A stretch of DNA of 64,000 bases from an uncultured Collinsella sp. (GCA_902465015.1 CABQLK010000002.1:1-64000); one strand, 5' to 3'; positions 25,534-33,890 are shown, counted from the stretch's first letter. Notes: a model not told the origin generated them from the letters alone. Translations and numbers: made by a program.

Positions 25534-26601
25534 TTGGATAAGAACGAGCTGCAAAAGCGTATGGAACAGGCCATCCGCCTGACGGCACCTGGTCAGCCGA
25601 TCCGCACCGCCCTCGACATGATCATCGCCGGTCACCTGGGCGCCCTTATCTGCGTCGGCGACACCGAAAACGTGCTCGCTGCCGGTAACGACGGCTTCCC
25701 GCTCAATATTTCGTTCACCTCGAACCGTCTGTTCGAGCTTTCCAAGATGGACGGCGCTATCGTTATCGATGGCGACCTCACCCAGATCATGCGCGCCAAC
25801 TTCCACCTCAATCCCGATCCCTCGCTCGCCACGAGTGAGACGGGCATGCGTCACCGCACCGCCGCTCGCATGTCGGTGCTCACCGATGCCATCGTGATCT
25901 CGGTCTCGGCCCGTCGTGCCGTCGTCAACGTGTACGTTCACGGCAAGAGCTACGAGATCCAGCCCGTCACCACCATCATGAGCTCGGTCAACCAGCTCGT
26001 CGCCACGCTCCAGACCACCCGTCAGTCGCTCGATCGCTCCCTGCTGCGCTTGACGGCCCTCGAGCTCGACGACTACGTTACGCTCGCCGACATTACCGGC
26101 ATTTTCTCGAGTTTCGAGATCATGCAGCAGGCAAAGACCGAGCTTAAGGATTGCATCGTCAAGCTGGGCAACCAGGGCAAGCTCGTGCAGATGCAGCTCG
26201 AGCAGCTCGCCGGCTCCAGCATGGATACCGAGTATGACCTGATGATTCGCGACTACGCGAGCGATTCCTCCGAGGCAAACGCCGAGAAGATTCGTGCAGA
26301 GCTCGCTCGCATGACGCCTAAGGACCTGTCCGACCCGCAACACGTGGCGGCAGTTCTGGGCTATGACGACCTGGACGAGGACTCCGTCATGACGCCGCTG
26401 GGTCTGCGCACGCTTTCGCGTGTGTCCGTCGTGCGCGACGGCGTGGCCGAGAAGATCGTCGACGAGTACGGCTCGCTGCAGGAGCTCATGGACGACATCA
26501 GCGAGGATCCGGAGCGCCTAGGCGACTTTGGCGTCAACAACCCTGCCATTCTTGCGGACTCGCTGTACCGCATGAAGGGCACCAAACAGGGGAACGCATA
26601 A
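25534..26601 (+). CDS. disA: DNA integrity scanning diadenylate cyclase
   Basis: 355 residues. Makes c-di-AMP from two ATP and slides along DNA in search of branched structures. The start is TTG at 25534 (MDKNELQKRM), with GGGAG eight bases upstream; no in-frame ATG is better placed. The DAC domain has SKMDGAIVIDGD (DGA motif, about 71-78) and TGMRHRTAARMS (RHR motif, about 104-115). A helical spine follows, and a C-terminal HhH domain contains LGLRTLSRVSVV. The stop overlaps the ispD start (TAATG). Order clpC-disA-ispD-ispF-cysS follows Bacillus, minus radA, yacL and gltX. Confidence 0.96.
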   Translation: MDKNELQKRMEQAIRLTAPGQPIRTALDMIIAGHLGALICVGDTENVLAAGNDGFPLNISFTSNRLFELSKMDGAIVIDGDLTQIMRANFHLNPDPSLATSETGMRHRTAARMSVLTDAIVISVSARRAVVNVYVHGKSYEIQPVTTIMSSVNQLVATLQTTRQSLDRSLLRLTALELDDYVTLADITGIFSSFEIMQQAKTELKDCIVKLGNQGKLVQMQLEQLAGSSMDTEYDLMIRDYASDSSEANAEKIRAELARMTPKDLSDPQHVAAVLGYDDLDEDSVMTPLGLRTLSRVSVVRDGVAEKIVDEYGSLQELMDDISEDPERLGDFGVNNPAILADSLYRMKGTKQGNA

Positions 26602-27329
26602 TGGCGCCCGTATGCGCCGTGGTCGTTGCCGGTGGCAGCGGCCAGCGCTTTGGTAATCCCGGTGGCAAGCAGCTCGTCAATGTAGCGGGCCGTCCGCTTA
26701 TGAGCTGGTCCATCCGCGCATTTGACCGTAGTGATAAGGTCGGCCACATCGTCGTGGTTTGCCCTGCCGAGCGTCGTGCCGAGATGCGCCGCCTGGCCAT
26801 CGACCCGTTTGACTATGACACGCCCATCAGCTTTGCCGATGCCGGCGATACCCGCCAGGATTCCACCCGTGCCGGCGTGCATGCGGTTCCGGCGGGCTTT
26901 GAATACGTCGCCATTCACGATGGTGCTCGTCCACTCATTACGACCGAGGCCATCGACCACGCGATCGACGTGCTTGTGGGCGACCGCGCCCTCGACGGTG
27001 TCGTGTGCGGTCAGCCCGCGATCGACACGCTCAAGATCGTCGATGGCGACAACATCGTCGAGACGCCGCCGCGCGAGCTGTACTGGGCCGCGCAGACGCC
27101 GCAGATTTTTAGCGTCGACGCCATGAAGCGTGCCCATGCCGCGGCGATTGCCGAGGGCTTTATCGGTACCGACGATTCATCGCTGGTCGAGCGCATGGGT
27201 GGGCGCGTCCGCTGCGTCCAGAGCCCACGCGACAACCTTAAGGTGACGGTGCCCGAGGACCTGCGTCCCGTAACCGCGATTCTGCTTGGCCGTATGGCCG
27301 AGGGAGAGGACCTTCCCCATGTTCAGTAA
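26601..27329 (+). CDS. ispD: 2-C-methyl-D-erythritol 4-phosphate cytidylyltransferase
   Basis: 242 residues. Third step of the MEP pathway: CTP plus methylerythritol phosphate gives CDP-methylerythritol. The nucleotide-binding loop is VVVAGGSGQRFG at the N-terminus with a Lys in GGKQLV; VAIHDGARPL (about 110-120), TPPRELYWAAQTPQIF and GTDDSSLVE follow. The ATG overlaps the disA stop, and the end overlaps ispF by 11 bp, a tightly coupled operon. Confidence 0.96.
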   Translation: MAPVCAVVVAGGSGQRFGNPGGKQLVNVAGRPLMSWSIRAFDRSDKVGHIVVVCPAERRAEMRRLAIDPFDYDTPISFADAGDTRQDSTRAGVHAVPAGFEYVAIHDGARPLITTEAIDHAIDVLVGDRALDGVVCGQPAIDTLKIVDGDNIVETPPRELYWAAQTPQIFSVDAMKRAHAAAIAEGFIGTDDSSLVERMGGRVRCVQSPRDNLKVTVPEDLRPVTAILLGRMAEGEDLPHVQ

Positions 27330-27813
27330 CCTGCGCATTGGCCACGGCTACGACGTCCACCGTTTGGTGGAGGGGCGTCGATGTATCATCGGCGGGGTCG
27401 ACATTCCCTACGAGCGCGGCCTGCTGGGCCACTCGGATGCCGATGTGCTCGCGCACGCCTTGGCCGACGCCATTCTGGGCGCCTGCCGCGGGGGAGACAT
27501 CGGCAAGCTATTCCCCGACACCGATCCTGCCTACGAGGGTGCTGATTCGATGGTGCTGCTCGCCCGCGTGATGGACTATGCGCGCGAGCTGGGCTTTGAG
27601 TTTGTCGATGCCGATTGCACCATTGCCTGTCAGCAACCCAAGATCACCCCGCACCGCGATGCCATGCGCGCCAACCTTGCCCATGCCCTGGGCGTTGACG
27701 TCGAAAACGTGGGCGTCGCCGCCACCACGACCGAAAAGCTCGGTTGGGAAGGCCAGGGCGAGGGAATCGGCGCCTGGGCCGTCTGCCTGCTACAGAAAAC
27801 CGTTAAGGAGTAA
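27319..27813 (+). CDS. ispF: 2-C-methyl-D-erythritol 2,4-cyclodiphosphate synthase
   Basis: 164 residues, start ATG at 27319 with GAGAGGA upstream and inside the end of ispD. A homotrimeric zinc enzyme. GHGYDVHRL (zinc ligands Asp and His), LLGHSDADVLAHALADA (third ligand His) and FPDTDPAYEGADS are IspF signatures. The C-terminal TTTEKLGWEGQGEGIGAWA segment is also typical. cysS starts 3 bp after the stop. Confidence 0.96.
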   Translation: MFSNLRIGHGYDVHRLVEGRRCIIGGVDIPYERGLLGHSDADVLAHALADAILGACRGGDIGKLFPDTDPAYEGADSMVLLARVMDYARELGFEFVDADCTIACQQPKITPHRDAMRANLAHALGVDVENVGVAATTTEKLGWEGQGEGIGAWAVCLLQKTVKE

Positions 27814-27816
27814 CGA

Positions 27817-29283
27817 ATGCGTATCTACAACAGCGCTACCCATAAAAAGGAAGAGTTCCAGCCCATCGAGTCCGGCAAGGTCCGCATGTACGTGTGCGGC
27901 CCCACGGTCTACGACAACATCCACATCGGCAATGCCCGCACGTTCATCAGCTTTGACGTGATTCGTCGCTGGCTCATCGCGAGCGGCTACGAGGTCACGT
28001 TCGCCCAGAACCTCACCGATGTCGATGACAAGATCATCAAGCGCGCCAACGAGCAGGGCCGTACGGCTGCCGAGGTCGCGACGGAGTTCTCCGACAAGTT
28101 CATCGGCGTCATGCGCGCCGCCAACGTGCTCGATCCCGATGTGCGCCCCCGCGCCACCAAGGAGATCGGCCCCATGATTGCCATGATCAAGACGCTTATC
28201 GAGCAGGGCCACGCTTACGCAGCCGATAACGGCGATGTGTACTTTGCCGTGCGCAGCGATCCCAACTATGGTCAGGTCTCGGGCCGTAACATCGACGACC
28301 TTATGGTGGGTGCGCGTATCGAGGAGAACGAGGACAAGAACGACCCGCTCGACTTTGCCCTGTGGAAGGCCGCCAAGCCCGGCGAGCCCAGCTGGCCGAG
28401 CCCCTGGGGCGAGGGCCGTCCCGGTTGGCACACCGAGTGCGCCGCCATGGTGCATCGCTACCTGGGTACCCCGATCGATATCCACGGCGGTGGCTCCGAT
28501 CTTGCTTTCCCGCATCACGAGAACGAGTGCGCCCAGGCCACCTGCGCCTGGCACCAGGGCTTCTCCAACACCTGGATGCACACGGGCATGCTGCTGGTTG
28601 ACGGCGAGAAGATGTCCAAGTCACTCGGCAACTTCTTTACGCTGGCCGAGGTCCTCGAACAGCACTCCGCTGCCGCCCTGCGCTTGCTGATGCTGCAGAC
28701 GAGCTATCGCTCGCCGCTCGACTTTTCTTGGGAGCGCCTGGAGGGTGCCGAGAACTCGCTCACGCGTATCGCCGGTACGGTCGAGAACCTGCGCTGGGCC
28801 GCGAACCATGCGACGGCCGATGCCGATGCGGCTGCCGCCGAGGCGTTTGCCGCCAAGGCCGCCGAGACTCGTGCCGCCTTTAAGGAGTGCATGGACGACG
28901 ACTTTAACACCGCTGGTGCCATGGGTGCCGTCTTTGGCTTTGTGACCGAGTGCAACCAGTACCTGGAGCAGGCGGGCGATGCTGCCGACAAGGCCGCCGC
29001 GCTTGCCGCCGCCGACACGCTGGCCGAGCTGCTCGATACGCTTGGTGTTGAGCTCCCCGAGCCCAAGGTCGAGCTGCCGCTGGGTCTGCTAGGCGTTGCC
29101 GCCGGTTTGGTTGCCTACACGGGTGACGACGTGGACGAGGCCGCTGCCAAGATTCTCGAGGCCCGCGCCGAGGCCCGCGCCGCCAAGAACTGGGATCTGG
29201 CCGACGCCATCCGCGACCAGCTCAAGGACCTGGGCCTGACGATCGAAGATACGGCCGCGGGCACCCGTATCAAATCTCTCTAA
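27817..29283 (+). CDS. cysS: cysteinyl-tRNA synthetase
   Basis: 488 residues, class I synthetase. AAGGAG lies just before the ATG. The zinc ligand Cys is in MYVCGPTVYD. The HIGH signature appears as NIHIGNAR (about residues 36-43) and the KMSKS loop as EKMSKSLG (about 267-274). Further zinc ligands lie in GWHTECAAM and FPHHENE. A C-terminal DALR-type helical domain ends the protein with RAARAKNWDLADAIRDQL-like sequence. The cysE and mrnC genes that flank cysS in Bacillus are missing. Confidence 0.96.
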   Translation: MRIYNSATHKKEEFQPIESGKVRMYVCGPTVYDNIHIGNARTFISFDVIRRWLIASGYEVTFAQNLTDVDDKIIKRANEQGRTAAEVATEFSDKFIGVMRAANVLDPDVRPRATKEIGPMIAMIKTLIEQGHAYAADNGDVYFAVRSDPNYGQVSGRNIDDLMVGARIEENEDKNDPLDFALWKAAKPGEPSWPSPWGEGRPGWHTECAAMVHRYLGTPIDIHGGGSDLAFPHHENECAQATCAWHQGFSNTWMHTGMLLVDGEKMSKSLGNFFTLAEVLEQHSAAALRLLMLQTSYRSPLDFSWERLEGAENSLTRIAGTVENLRWAANHATADADAAAAEAFAAKAAETRAAFKECMDDDFNTAGAMGAVFGFVTECNQYLEQAGDAADKAAALAAADTLAELLDTLGVELPEPKVELPLGLLGVAAGLVAYTGDDVDEAAAKILEARAEARAAKNWDLADAIRDQLKDLGLTIEDTAAGTRIKSL

Positions 29284-29289
29284 TCCCCG

Positions 29290-29391
29290 CGGGTTTCCCA
29301 AGCACCCGACCTTGCCGTTCAAACCGTCGCTCGCGTACTCAAGTACGCGTCGCTCCTCTTTCACGGCAATCTCGGGCACTTGGAAAACCCG
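29290..29391. repeat. long imperfect palindrome between cysS and rlmB
   Basis: Arms 29290-29318 and 29363-29391 match at 24 of 29 positions when folded (CGGGTTTCCCAAG... against ...CTTGGAAAACCCG). A perfect smaller palindrome CGCGTACT-CA-AGTACGCG (29332-29349) lies in the loop. Confidence 0.7.
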
Positions 29392-29396
29392 TACCG

Positions 29397-29436
29397 ACCG
29401 CTTGAGCTATTCGTCTTAAGCGGTCGCTTCTTTTGT
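29397..29436 (+). terminator. hairpin terminator before rlmB
   Basis: GACCGCTTGAG / CTTAAGCGGTC followed by GCTTCTTTTG. Confidence 0.6.
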
Positions 29437-29469
29437 CCTGTTTGAAAATTATTTAAAGGAGGCCGCTTT

Positions 29470-30384
29470 ATGGCCGACAATCGCAAGCGTGCGCCTCGTG
29501 GCGGCAAGCAAGCCGCTTCTGGCTCGCGTCCGATTCGCCGCAACGACCGCGCTGCCACTTCCAAGGGCCAGCGCGAGCGCTCCCAGGCCGCACGTCCTCA
29601 GCGCGATCGCAACCGCGACAACGTTCAGGTCCCCAAGGGCGAGTTTATCGAAGGCCGCCGTGCTGCCGCCGAGGCGCTGCGCACTGGTTTTCCCGTCAAG
29701 TGCGCGCTCATCGCCGAGGGCGGGGAGCGCGATGCCGCTCTGTCTCGTCTGGTCGATGATCTCAACGCCGCCGGTGTCCGCATTAAGTATGTGCCGCGTG
29801 CGCAGCTCGATGCGCTGTCGAGCCATGGCGCTCACCAGGGCATTGCGCTCGAGGTTGGCAACTTCCCCTATGCCGATGTTGCCGATATCCTCGATCGCGC
29901 GGGCGACGGTCCGGCGCTTGTCGTTGTGCTCGACCATGTGACCGACGACGGCAACTTTGGCGCCATCGTGCGCTCCGCCGAGGTTGTGGGCGCGGCCGGC
30001 GTCATCATCGCCAACAAGCGTGCCGCCGGCGTGACGGTGGGCAGCTACAAGACCTCAGCCGGCGCCGTCATGCATCTGCCTATCGCGCAGGTTCCCAATA
30101 TCGCCCGTGCACTCGACGACCTCAAGGCCGCTGGTTTTTGGGTGGGCGGTGCCTTCGAGCACGCCGAGGGCAGTTGCTGGGATGCTCCCTTCGAAGGTCG
30201 CGTGGCGCTCGTCATGGGCTCCGAGGGCGATGGCATCTCGCGCCTGGTGCTTGAGAAATGCGACTTTTTGACCAAGCTTCCCCAGCGCGGCATGACCGAG
30301 AGTCTCAACGTGGCCCAGGCGACAACGGCGCTGTGCTTTGAGTGGCTGCGCCGCAATGCCGGCGAGCTCATGGGGGAGGAGTAG
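29470..30384 (+). CDS. rlmB: 23S rRNA (guanosine-2'-O)-methyltransferase RlmB family (SpoU/TrmH)
   Basis: 304 residues, ATG with AAAGGAGG upstream. A basic tail of about 50 residues (Arg, Lys, Gln) precedes the substrate-binding L30e-like domain (GEFIEGRRAAAEAL). The SPOUT catalytic domain has motif 1 VTDDGNFGAIVRSAE (about 157-171), motif 2 LVMGSEGDGIS (about 249-259) and motif 3 MTESLNVAQATTALCFE (about 277-293) forming the AdoMet knot. The methylated G is G2251 in E. coli numbering. yacP begins 3 bp after the stop. Confidence 0.93.
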   Translation: MADNRKRAPRGGKQAASGSRPIRRNDRAATSKGQRERSQAARPQRDRNRDNVQVPKGEFIEGRRAAAEALRTGFPVKCALIAEGGERDAALSRLVDDLNAAGVRIKYVPRAQLDALSSHGAHQGIALEVGNFPYADVADILDRAGDGPALVVVLDHVTDDGNFGAIVRSAEVVGAAGVIIANKRAAGVTVGSYKTSAGAVMHLPIAQVPNIARALDDLKAAGFWVGGAFEHAEGSCWDAPFEGRVALVMGSEGDGISRLVLEKCDFLTKLPQRGMTESLNVAQATTALCFEWLRRNAGELMGEE

Positions 30385-30387
30385 CGC

Positions 30388-31065
30388 ATGTCCAAGAAGA
30401 ACCGCGCCAAGTCCAAGGCCAAGCGCTTTGGCGAGGGCTCGGCCAAGCCGATTGTTTCGGCTGCGACCTATGGCGTGGGCGGCAATGCGTTTGCGCAGGC
30501 CATCGCCGATCCGGTCTCGACGGTGCACTCCAATAAGCCCGAGCTGCTGGTGGTCGACGGCTACAACGTGATCCACTGCACGCCGCGCTACGAAAAGCTC
30601 GTGTACGACCATTCCGACGATCCGTATTCCAGCGACGTTCACGATATGGCGCGCACCGCCCTCATCAACGACGTCGCCGCCTTTGCCCAGGGCCGCTACG
30701 AGGCCGTGATCGTGTTCGACGGCGCGGGAAACATCTCCAGCGAGCGCCCCAACCTGCCTGCCCGTGGCGTGCGCATCGAGTTTTCGCCGACGGGCGTATC
30801 GGCCGATACCGTGGTGCAGAAGCTCTGCATCGAGGCGCGTGAGGAAGGCCGCGCGTGCTCCGTGGTATCGAGCGACGGCACGATCCAGGCCGTCGTCATG
30901 GGTAAGGGCGTTACGCGCATCTCGAGCCGTATGCTGGTGGACGAGATCAAACAGATCGATAACGACGTTCACGAGGCAGAGGAAGCTCCGCAGATCAAGA
31001 TGACCCTGGGCAGCCGCCTGAGCCCCGATGCCCTGGCCAAGCTCAAGGCCCTGCGCGGGAGGTAG
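30388..31065 (+). CDS. NYN-domain ribonuclease, YacP/Rae1 family
   Basis: 225 residues, ATG preceded by GGGGGAGGAG in the end of rlmB. The first 45 residues are basic (MSKKNRAKSKAKRFGEG). The NYN (PIN-like) nuclease core begins with LLVVDGYNVIHCT (about 52-64) and has VIVFDGAG (about 110-117) and VVSSDGTIQ (about 153-161), carrying the acidic metal ligands. Bacillus Rae1 enters the ribosomal A site and cuts mRNA; the same gene order rlmB-yacP supports the family call. sigH, the next gene in Bacillus, is absent. Confidence 0.88.
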   Translation: MSKKNRAKSKAKRFGEGSAKPIVSAATYGVGGNAFAQAIADPVSTVHSNKPELLVVDGYNVIHCTPRYEKLVYDHSDDPYSSDVHDMARTALINDVAAFAQGRYEAVIVFDGAGNISSERPNLPARGVRIEFSPTGVSADTVVQKLCIEAREEGRACSVVSSDGTIQAVVMGKGVTRISSRMLVDEIKQIDNDVHEAEEAPQIKMTLGSRLSPDALAKLKALRGR

Positions 31066-31106
31066 GTAAACCTTCTATGGGGAGCTGCTTTCTCGATTGA
31101 CCAACC

Positions 31107-31135
31107 AACTGGTTTGTAATCAGTGGGTTGCAGGT
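31107..31135 (+). pseudogene. fragment of a tRNA-Thr gene
   Basis: 29 bases match positions 31316-31344 of the intact tRNA-Thr (TGT) at 28 sites: anticodon arm, variable loop and the start of the T arm. Neither acceptor strand is present. It may be the scar of an element that integrated at the anticodon arm, or a degenerate tandem copy. Confidence 0.7.
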
Positions 31136-31147
31136 CGGCCTCGCCAA

Positions 31148-31191
31148 AACGAATAGTTTTTGGTTCTGGCGAACAGATAAAACTATTCGTT
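31148..31191. repeat. 13-bp perfect inverted repeat
   Basis: AACGAATAGTTTT (31148-31160) and AAAACTATTCGTT (31179-31191) with an 18-nt loop, between the tRNA fragment and tRNA-Thr. AT-rich arms with T runs at both sides could terminate transcription in either direction. Confidence 0.7.
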
Positions 31192-31291
31192 CTGACGAAT
31201 GGTTTTAGAGATGTGGTCGGTCGAAGGGTCTGTTGCGCCTCGTCCGTAATTCCTTTATCCTTAACAGGCTTCGCGCGAAAGCGCCAAGTGT

Positions 31292-31366
31292 GCCAGTGTG
31301 GCGCAACGGTAGCGCAACTGATTTGTAATCAGTGGGTTGCAGGTTCGATTCCTGTCACTGGCTCCA
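31292..31366 (+). tRNA. tRNA-Thr (TGT)
   Basis: Acceptor GCCAGTG / CACTGGC, anticodon arm ACTGA-TTTGTAA-TCAGT (anticodon TGT), T arm GCAGG-TTCGATT-CCTGT, encoded CCA. Confidence 0.96.
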
Positions 31367-31376
31367 TGAGAGTTTC

Positions 31377-31417
31377 GGGCTCTGTTCCCTTTTGTGGGAC
31401 AGGGCCCGTTTCTTTTT
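31377..31417 (+). terminator. terminator after tRNA-Thr
   Basis: CGGGCTCTGTTCCC / GGGACAGGGCCCG followed by TTTCTTTTT. Confidence 0.85.
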
Positions 31418-31458
31418 AGGTTGTGCGCCATTGGGTCAGCGCCCATTCCGTTTTCGGT

Positions 31459-31676
31459 TTGTCTCAATCTGTAACACGGGTGGGCTGAAAACCCTCCTTT
31501 TAGTTACAGATTGAGACAATGCCAAGGGATGGCCGATAACATCTCGATCTGTAACACGAAGAGGCTGAAAACCGTTCTAGCTGTTACAGAATGAGACGTA
31601 AGCTGGGGTCTCTGCGAAACATCTCGATCTGTAACAGATGGGGGAGGAATAACCCTCTTACTGTTACAGATCGAGA
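31459..31676. repeat. three tandem hairpins sharing ATCTGTAACA arms
   Basis: Hairpin 1: TTGTCTCAATCTGTAAC (31459-31475) / 31503-31519, 17 of 17 pairs. Hairpin 2: TCTCGATCTGTAACA (31542-31556) / 31582-31596, two mismatches. Hairpin 3: TCTCGATCTGTAACAG (31622-31637) / 31661-31676, 16 of 16 pairs. Loops differ apart from a shared GGGCTGAAAACC-like part in the first two. Units are about 80 bp apart. No coding potential is visible in the gap 31418-32150. Confidence 0.85.
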
Positions 31677-31728
31677 CAAAGGCCAGACCGGTCCCAGTCA
31701 TCCTGGTCGAGCGAGGATTTCCGGACAT

Positions 31729-31823
31729 ACGAGCGTGGAAAATCTCCCGCCTGGAGGCTGAGCGTGGATAATCTCCCACTTTGGGCTCGAAGCCACGCCG
31801 AAAGCGGGAGATTATCCACGCTC
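31729..31823. repeat. GTGGATAATCTCCC hairpin with an extra half copy
   Basis: Perfect 18-bp arms GAGCGTGGATAATCTCCC (31760-31777) and GGGAGATTATCCACGCTC (31806-31823). A directly repeated left arm with one change (GAGCGTGGAAAATCTCCC) lies at 31729-31746. Confidence 0.85.
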
Positions 31824-32049
31824 GATTTTGCCTGGGAAGAGCAATCTTCTGTCTGGGAAGCCGGATCTCGACCTATATATAGGTGCAAATGAGTCGTTAT
31901 CGAAGTAATATTCTGCAGGCTCACTCCACTACGCAAAAGTGTTCCCTCGGGAAATGTCACCGCTATATGCAAATTCACCTTCCTTCATATCCAAACTCAG
32001 CAAAACCGCAGGTCAAAAGCATATAGATACGCCCGGCACCGTGTATCTA
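31824..32049. other. AT-richer intergenic stretch without recognised gene
   Basis: Lower GC than its surroundings. It contains the 14-bp palindrome ACCTATATATAGGT (31871-31884), which could be an operator. No gene or further repeat is evident before the tRNA-cluster promoter. Confidence 0.4.
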
Positions 32050-32059
32050 GAGGTTTTCG

Positions 32060-32089
32060 TTGACAGCCCCCAAGGTGGCATCGTATTAT
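32060..32089 (+). promoter_or_regulatory. promoter of the tRNA-Tyr/Thr/Met-tuf cluster
   Basis: TTGACA (32060-32065), 18-bp spacer and TATTAT (32084-32089). The sequence GAGGTTTTCGTTGACAGC covering the -35 box is identical, over 18 bases, to that of the rpmG promoter at 33881-33898. Confidence 0.85.
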
Positions 32090-32151
32090 CTTCTTCGTTC
32101 GCGGGGGCGGCGGTCCAAAAGACCAAAGGACCTGCGGATACTTGAACGATT

Positions 32152-32233
32152 GGGAGTTTGCCCGAGTGGTTAATGGGGACGGGCTGTAAACCCGTTGGCT
32201 CTGCCTACATAGGTTCGAATCCTATAGCTCCCA
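32152..32233 (+). tRNA. tRNA-Tyr (GTA)
   Basis: Class II tRNA with long variable arm. Acceptor GGGAGTT / AGCTCCC, anticodon arm ACGGG-CTGTAAA-CCCGT (anticodon GTA), T arm ATAGG-TTCGAAT-CCTAT. The sequence after the discriminator A is CCC, so CCA is not fully encoded. Confidence 0.95.
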
Positions 32234-32243
32234 CCCGTCAAGT

Positions 32244-32319
32244 GCCTGTATAGCTCAGTCGGTAGAGCACTTCGTTGGTAACGAAGAGGTCACCAGTTCA
32301 AGTCTGGTTGCAGGCTCCA
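32244..32319 (+). tRNA. tRNA-Thr (GGT)
   Basis: Acceptor GCCTGTA / TGCAGGC, anticodon arm CTTCG-TTGGTAA-CGAAG (anticodon GGT), T arm CCAG-TTCAAGT-CTGG, encoded CCA. Confidence 0.96.
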
Positions 32320-32322
32320 TCC

Positions 32323-32399
32323 GGCGGTGTAGCTCAGTTGGTTAGAGCACACGGTTCATACCCGTGGCGTCACTGGTTCGAATCCAGTCACCGCTACCA
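32323..32399 (+). tRNA. tRNA-Met (CAT), elongator type
   Basis: Anticodon arm CACGG-TTCATAC-CCGTG (anticodon CAT). The anticodon stem lacks the three consecutive G-C pairs of initiator tRNA, so this should be the elongator. T arm CTGG-TTCGAAT-CCAG; CCA encoded. Confidence 0.93.
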
Positions 32400-32410
32400 T
32401 AGGTAACACG

Positions 32411-32441
32411 GTGGCTTCTCAATAGTATGTTGAGAGGCCAC
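32411..32441 (+). promoter_or_regulatory. hairpin between tRNA-Met and tuf
   Basis: GTGGCTTCTCAA (32411-32422) pairs with TTGAGAGGCCAC (32430-32441). No T tract follows directly. It could be a processing site separating the tRNAs from the tuf message. Confidence 0.5.
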
Positions 32442-32495
32442 TATGGTATAAAGGCAAAGTCCCGTCCGGGGACGACCTGTTAAGAGGAGGGCTTT

Positions 32496-33686
32496 ATGGC
32501 CAAAGAGAAGTTTGAGCGCACTAAGCCGCATGTTAACATCGGCACCATTGGTCACGTCGACCACGGCAAGACCACGCTGACCGCTGCCATCACCAAGGTT
32601 CTCTCCGAGACCGAGGGCTGCAAGGCTGACTTCACTGCGTTCGAGAACATCGACAAGGCTCCCGAGGAGCGCGAGCGCGGCATTACGATTTCCGTCTCCC
32701 ACGTTGAGTACGAGACCGCTGCCCGTCACTACGCTCACGTTGACTGCCCGGGCCACGCTGACTACGTCAAGAACATGATCTCCGGTGCTGCTCAGATGGA
32801 CGGCGCTATCCTGGTCATCGCCGCTACCGACGGCCCCATGGCTCAGACCCGCGAGCACATCCTGCTCGCCCGTCAGGTCGGCGTTCCTTACATCGTCGTC
32901 TTCCTGAACAAGTGCGACATGGTCGACGATGACGAGCTCATCGACCTCGTCGAGATGGAGACCCGTGAGCTCCTCTCCGAGTACGATTTCCCCGGCGACG
33001 ACATCCCCGTCATCCGTGGTTCCGCTCTGGGCGCTCTCGAGGGCGACGCCAAGTGGATGGACGCCATCCGCGAGCTCATGAAGGCCGTCGACGAGTACAT
33101 CCCGACGCCTGCTCGTAACAACGACCTCCCCTTCCTGATGGCCGTTGAGGACGTTATGACCATCTCCGGCCGTGGTACCGTTGCTACCGGCCGTGTCGAG
33201 CGCGGTGAGCTCAAGCTCAACGAGCCCGTCGAGATCGTCGGCATCAAGGATACCCAGAACACCGTCGTTACCGGTATCGAGATGTTCCGTAAGTCCATGG
33301 ACTTCTGCGAGGCTGGCGACAACGTCGGTCTGCTGCTCCGCGGCATCAAGCGCGAGGACATCGAGCGCGGCCAGGTTCTCTGCAAGCCCGGTTCGGTTAC
33401 CCCGCACACCAAGTTCACCGGTGAGATCTACGTTCTGACCAAGGAGGAGGGCGGCCGTCACACCCCGTTCTTCGATGGTTATCGTCCTCAGTTCTACTTC
33501 CGTACCACCGACGTTACCGGTACGGTCAAGCTCCCCGAGGGCACCGAGATGGCTATGCCTGGTGACCACATCACCATCGAGGGCGACCTCATCCACCCGA
33601 TCGCCATGGAGGAGGGCCTGCGCTTCGCTATTCGCGAGGGTGGCCACACCGTCGGCTCGGGCATCGTCTCCACGATCATTGAGTAA
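32496..33686 (+). CDS. tuf: elongation factor Tu
   Basis: 396 residues. Delivers aminoacyl-tRNA to the ribosome as a GTP complex. AAGAGGAGGG precedes the ATG. G1 is GHVDHGKT (about 18-25), G2 region is [15 protein letters not shown]3 is [12 protein letters not shown] (about 80-91), and G4 is NKCDMVDD. C-terminal domains 2 and 3 are complete and end [11 protein letters not shown]. Codon choice is strongly biased, as expected for a highly expressed gene. It follows three tRNA genes and is probably transcribed with them; tuf is here separated from the str operon. Confidence 0.98.
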   Translation: MAKEKFERTKPHVNIGTIGHVDHGKTTLTAAITKVLSETEGCKADFTAFENIDKAPEERERGITISVSHVEYETAARHYAHVDCPGHADYVKNMISGAAQMDGAILVIAATDGPMAQTREHILLARQVGVPYIVVFLNKCDMVDDDELIDLVEMETRELLSEYDFPGDDIPVIRGSALGALEGDAKWMDAIRELMKAVDEYIPTPARNNDLPFLMAVEDVMTISGRGTVATGRVERGELKLNEPVEIVGIKDTQNTVVTGIEMFRKSMDFCEAGDNVGLLLRGIKREDIERGQVLCKPGSVTPHTKFTGEIYVLTKEEGGRHTPFFDGYRPQFYFRTTDVTGTVKLPEGTEMAMPGDHITIEGDLIHPIAMEEGLRFAIREGGHTVGSGIVSTIIE

Positions 33687-33713
33687 ATTAGCTCTTTGAT
33701 ATAGCTGACTTAG

Positions 33714-33750
33714 AGAACCCGGCACTTATATGGGTGCCGGGTTCTTTTCT
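33714..33750 (+). terminator. intrinsic terminator of tuf
   Basis: AGAACCCGGCAC-TTATATGG-GTGCCGGGTTCT followed by TTTTCT. The following 140 bp to the rpmG promoter show nothing recognisable. Confidence 0.95.
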
Positions 33751-33890
33751 GCAATGGATATTGAGCCGTTGCTGGTGTCGAGAGGATCGATAATGGTCCT
33801 GGGTGCACCGTCGATTAGATCTCGTTGGCTCCATTGATGTGTTCCAAATATGAATGGGTTCACCGAGAACCAATTGATTCGAGGTTTTCG

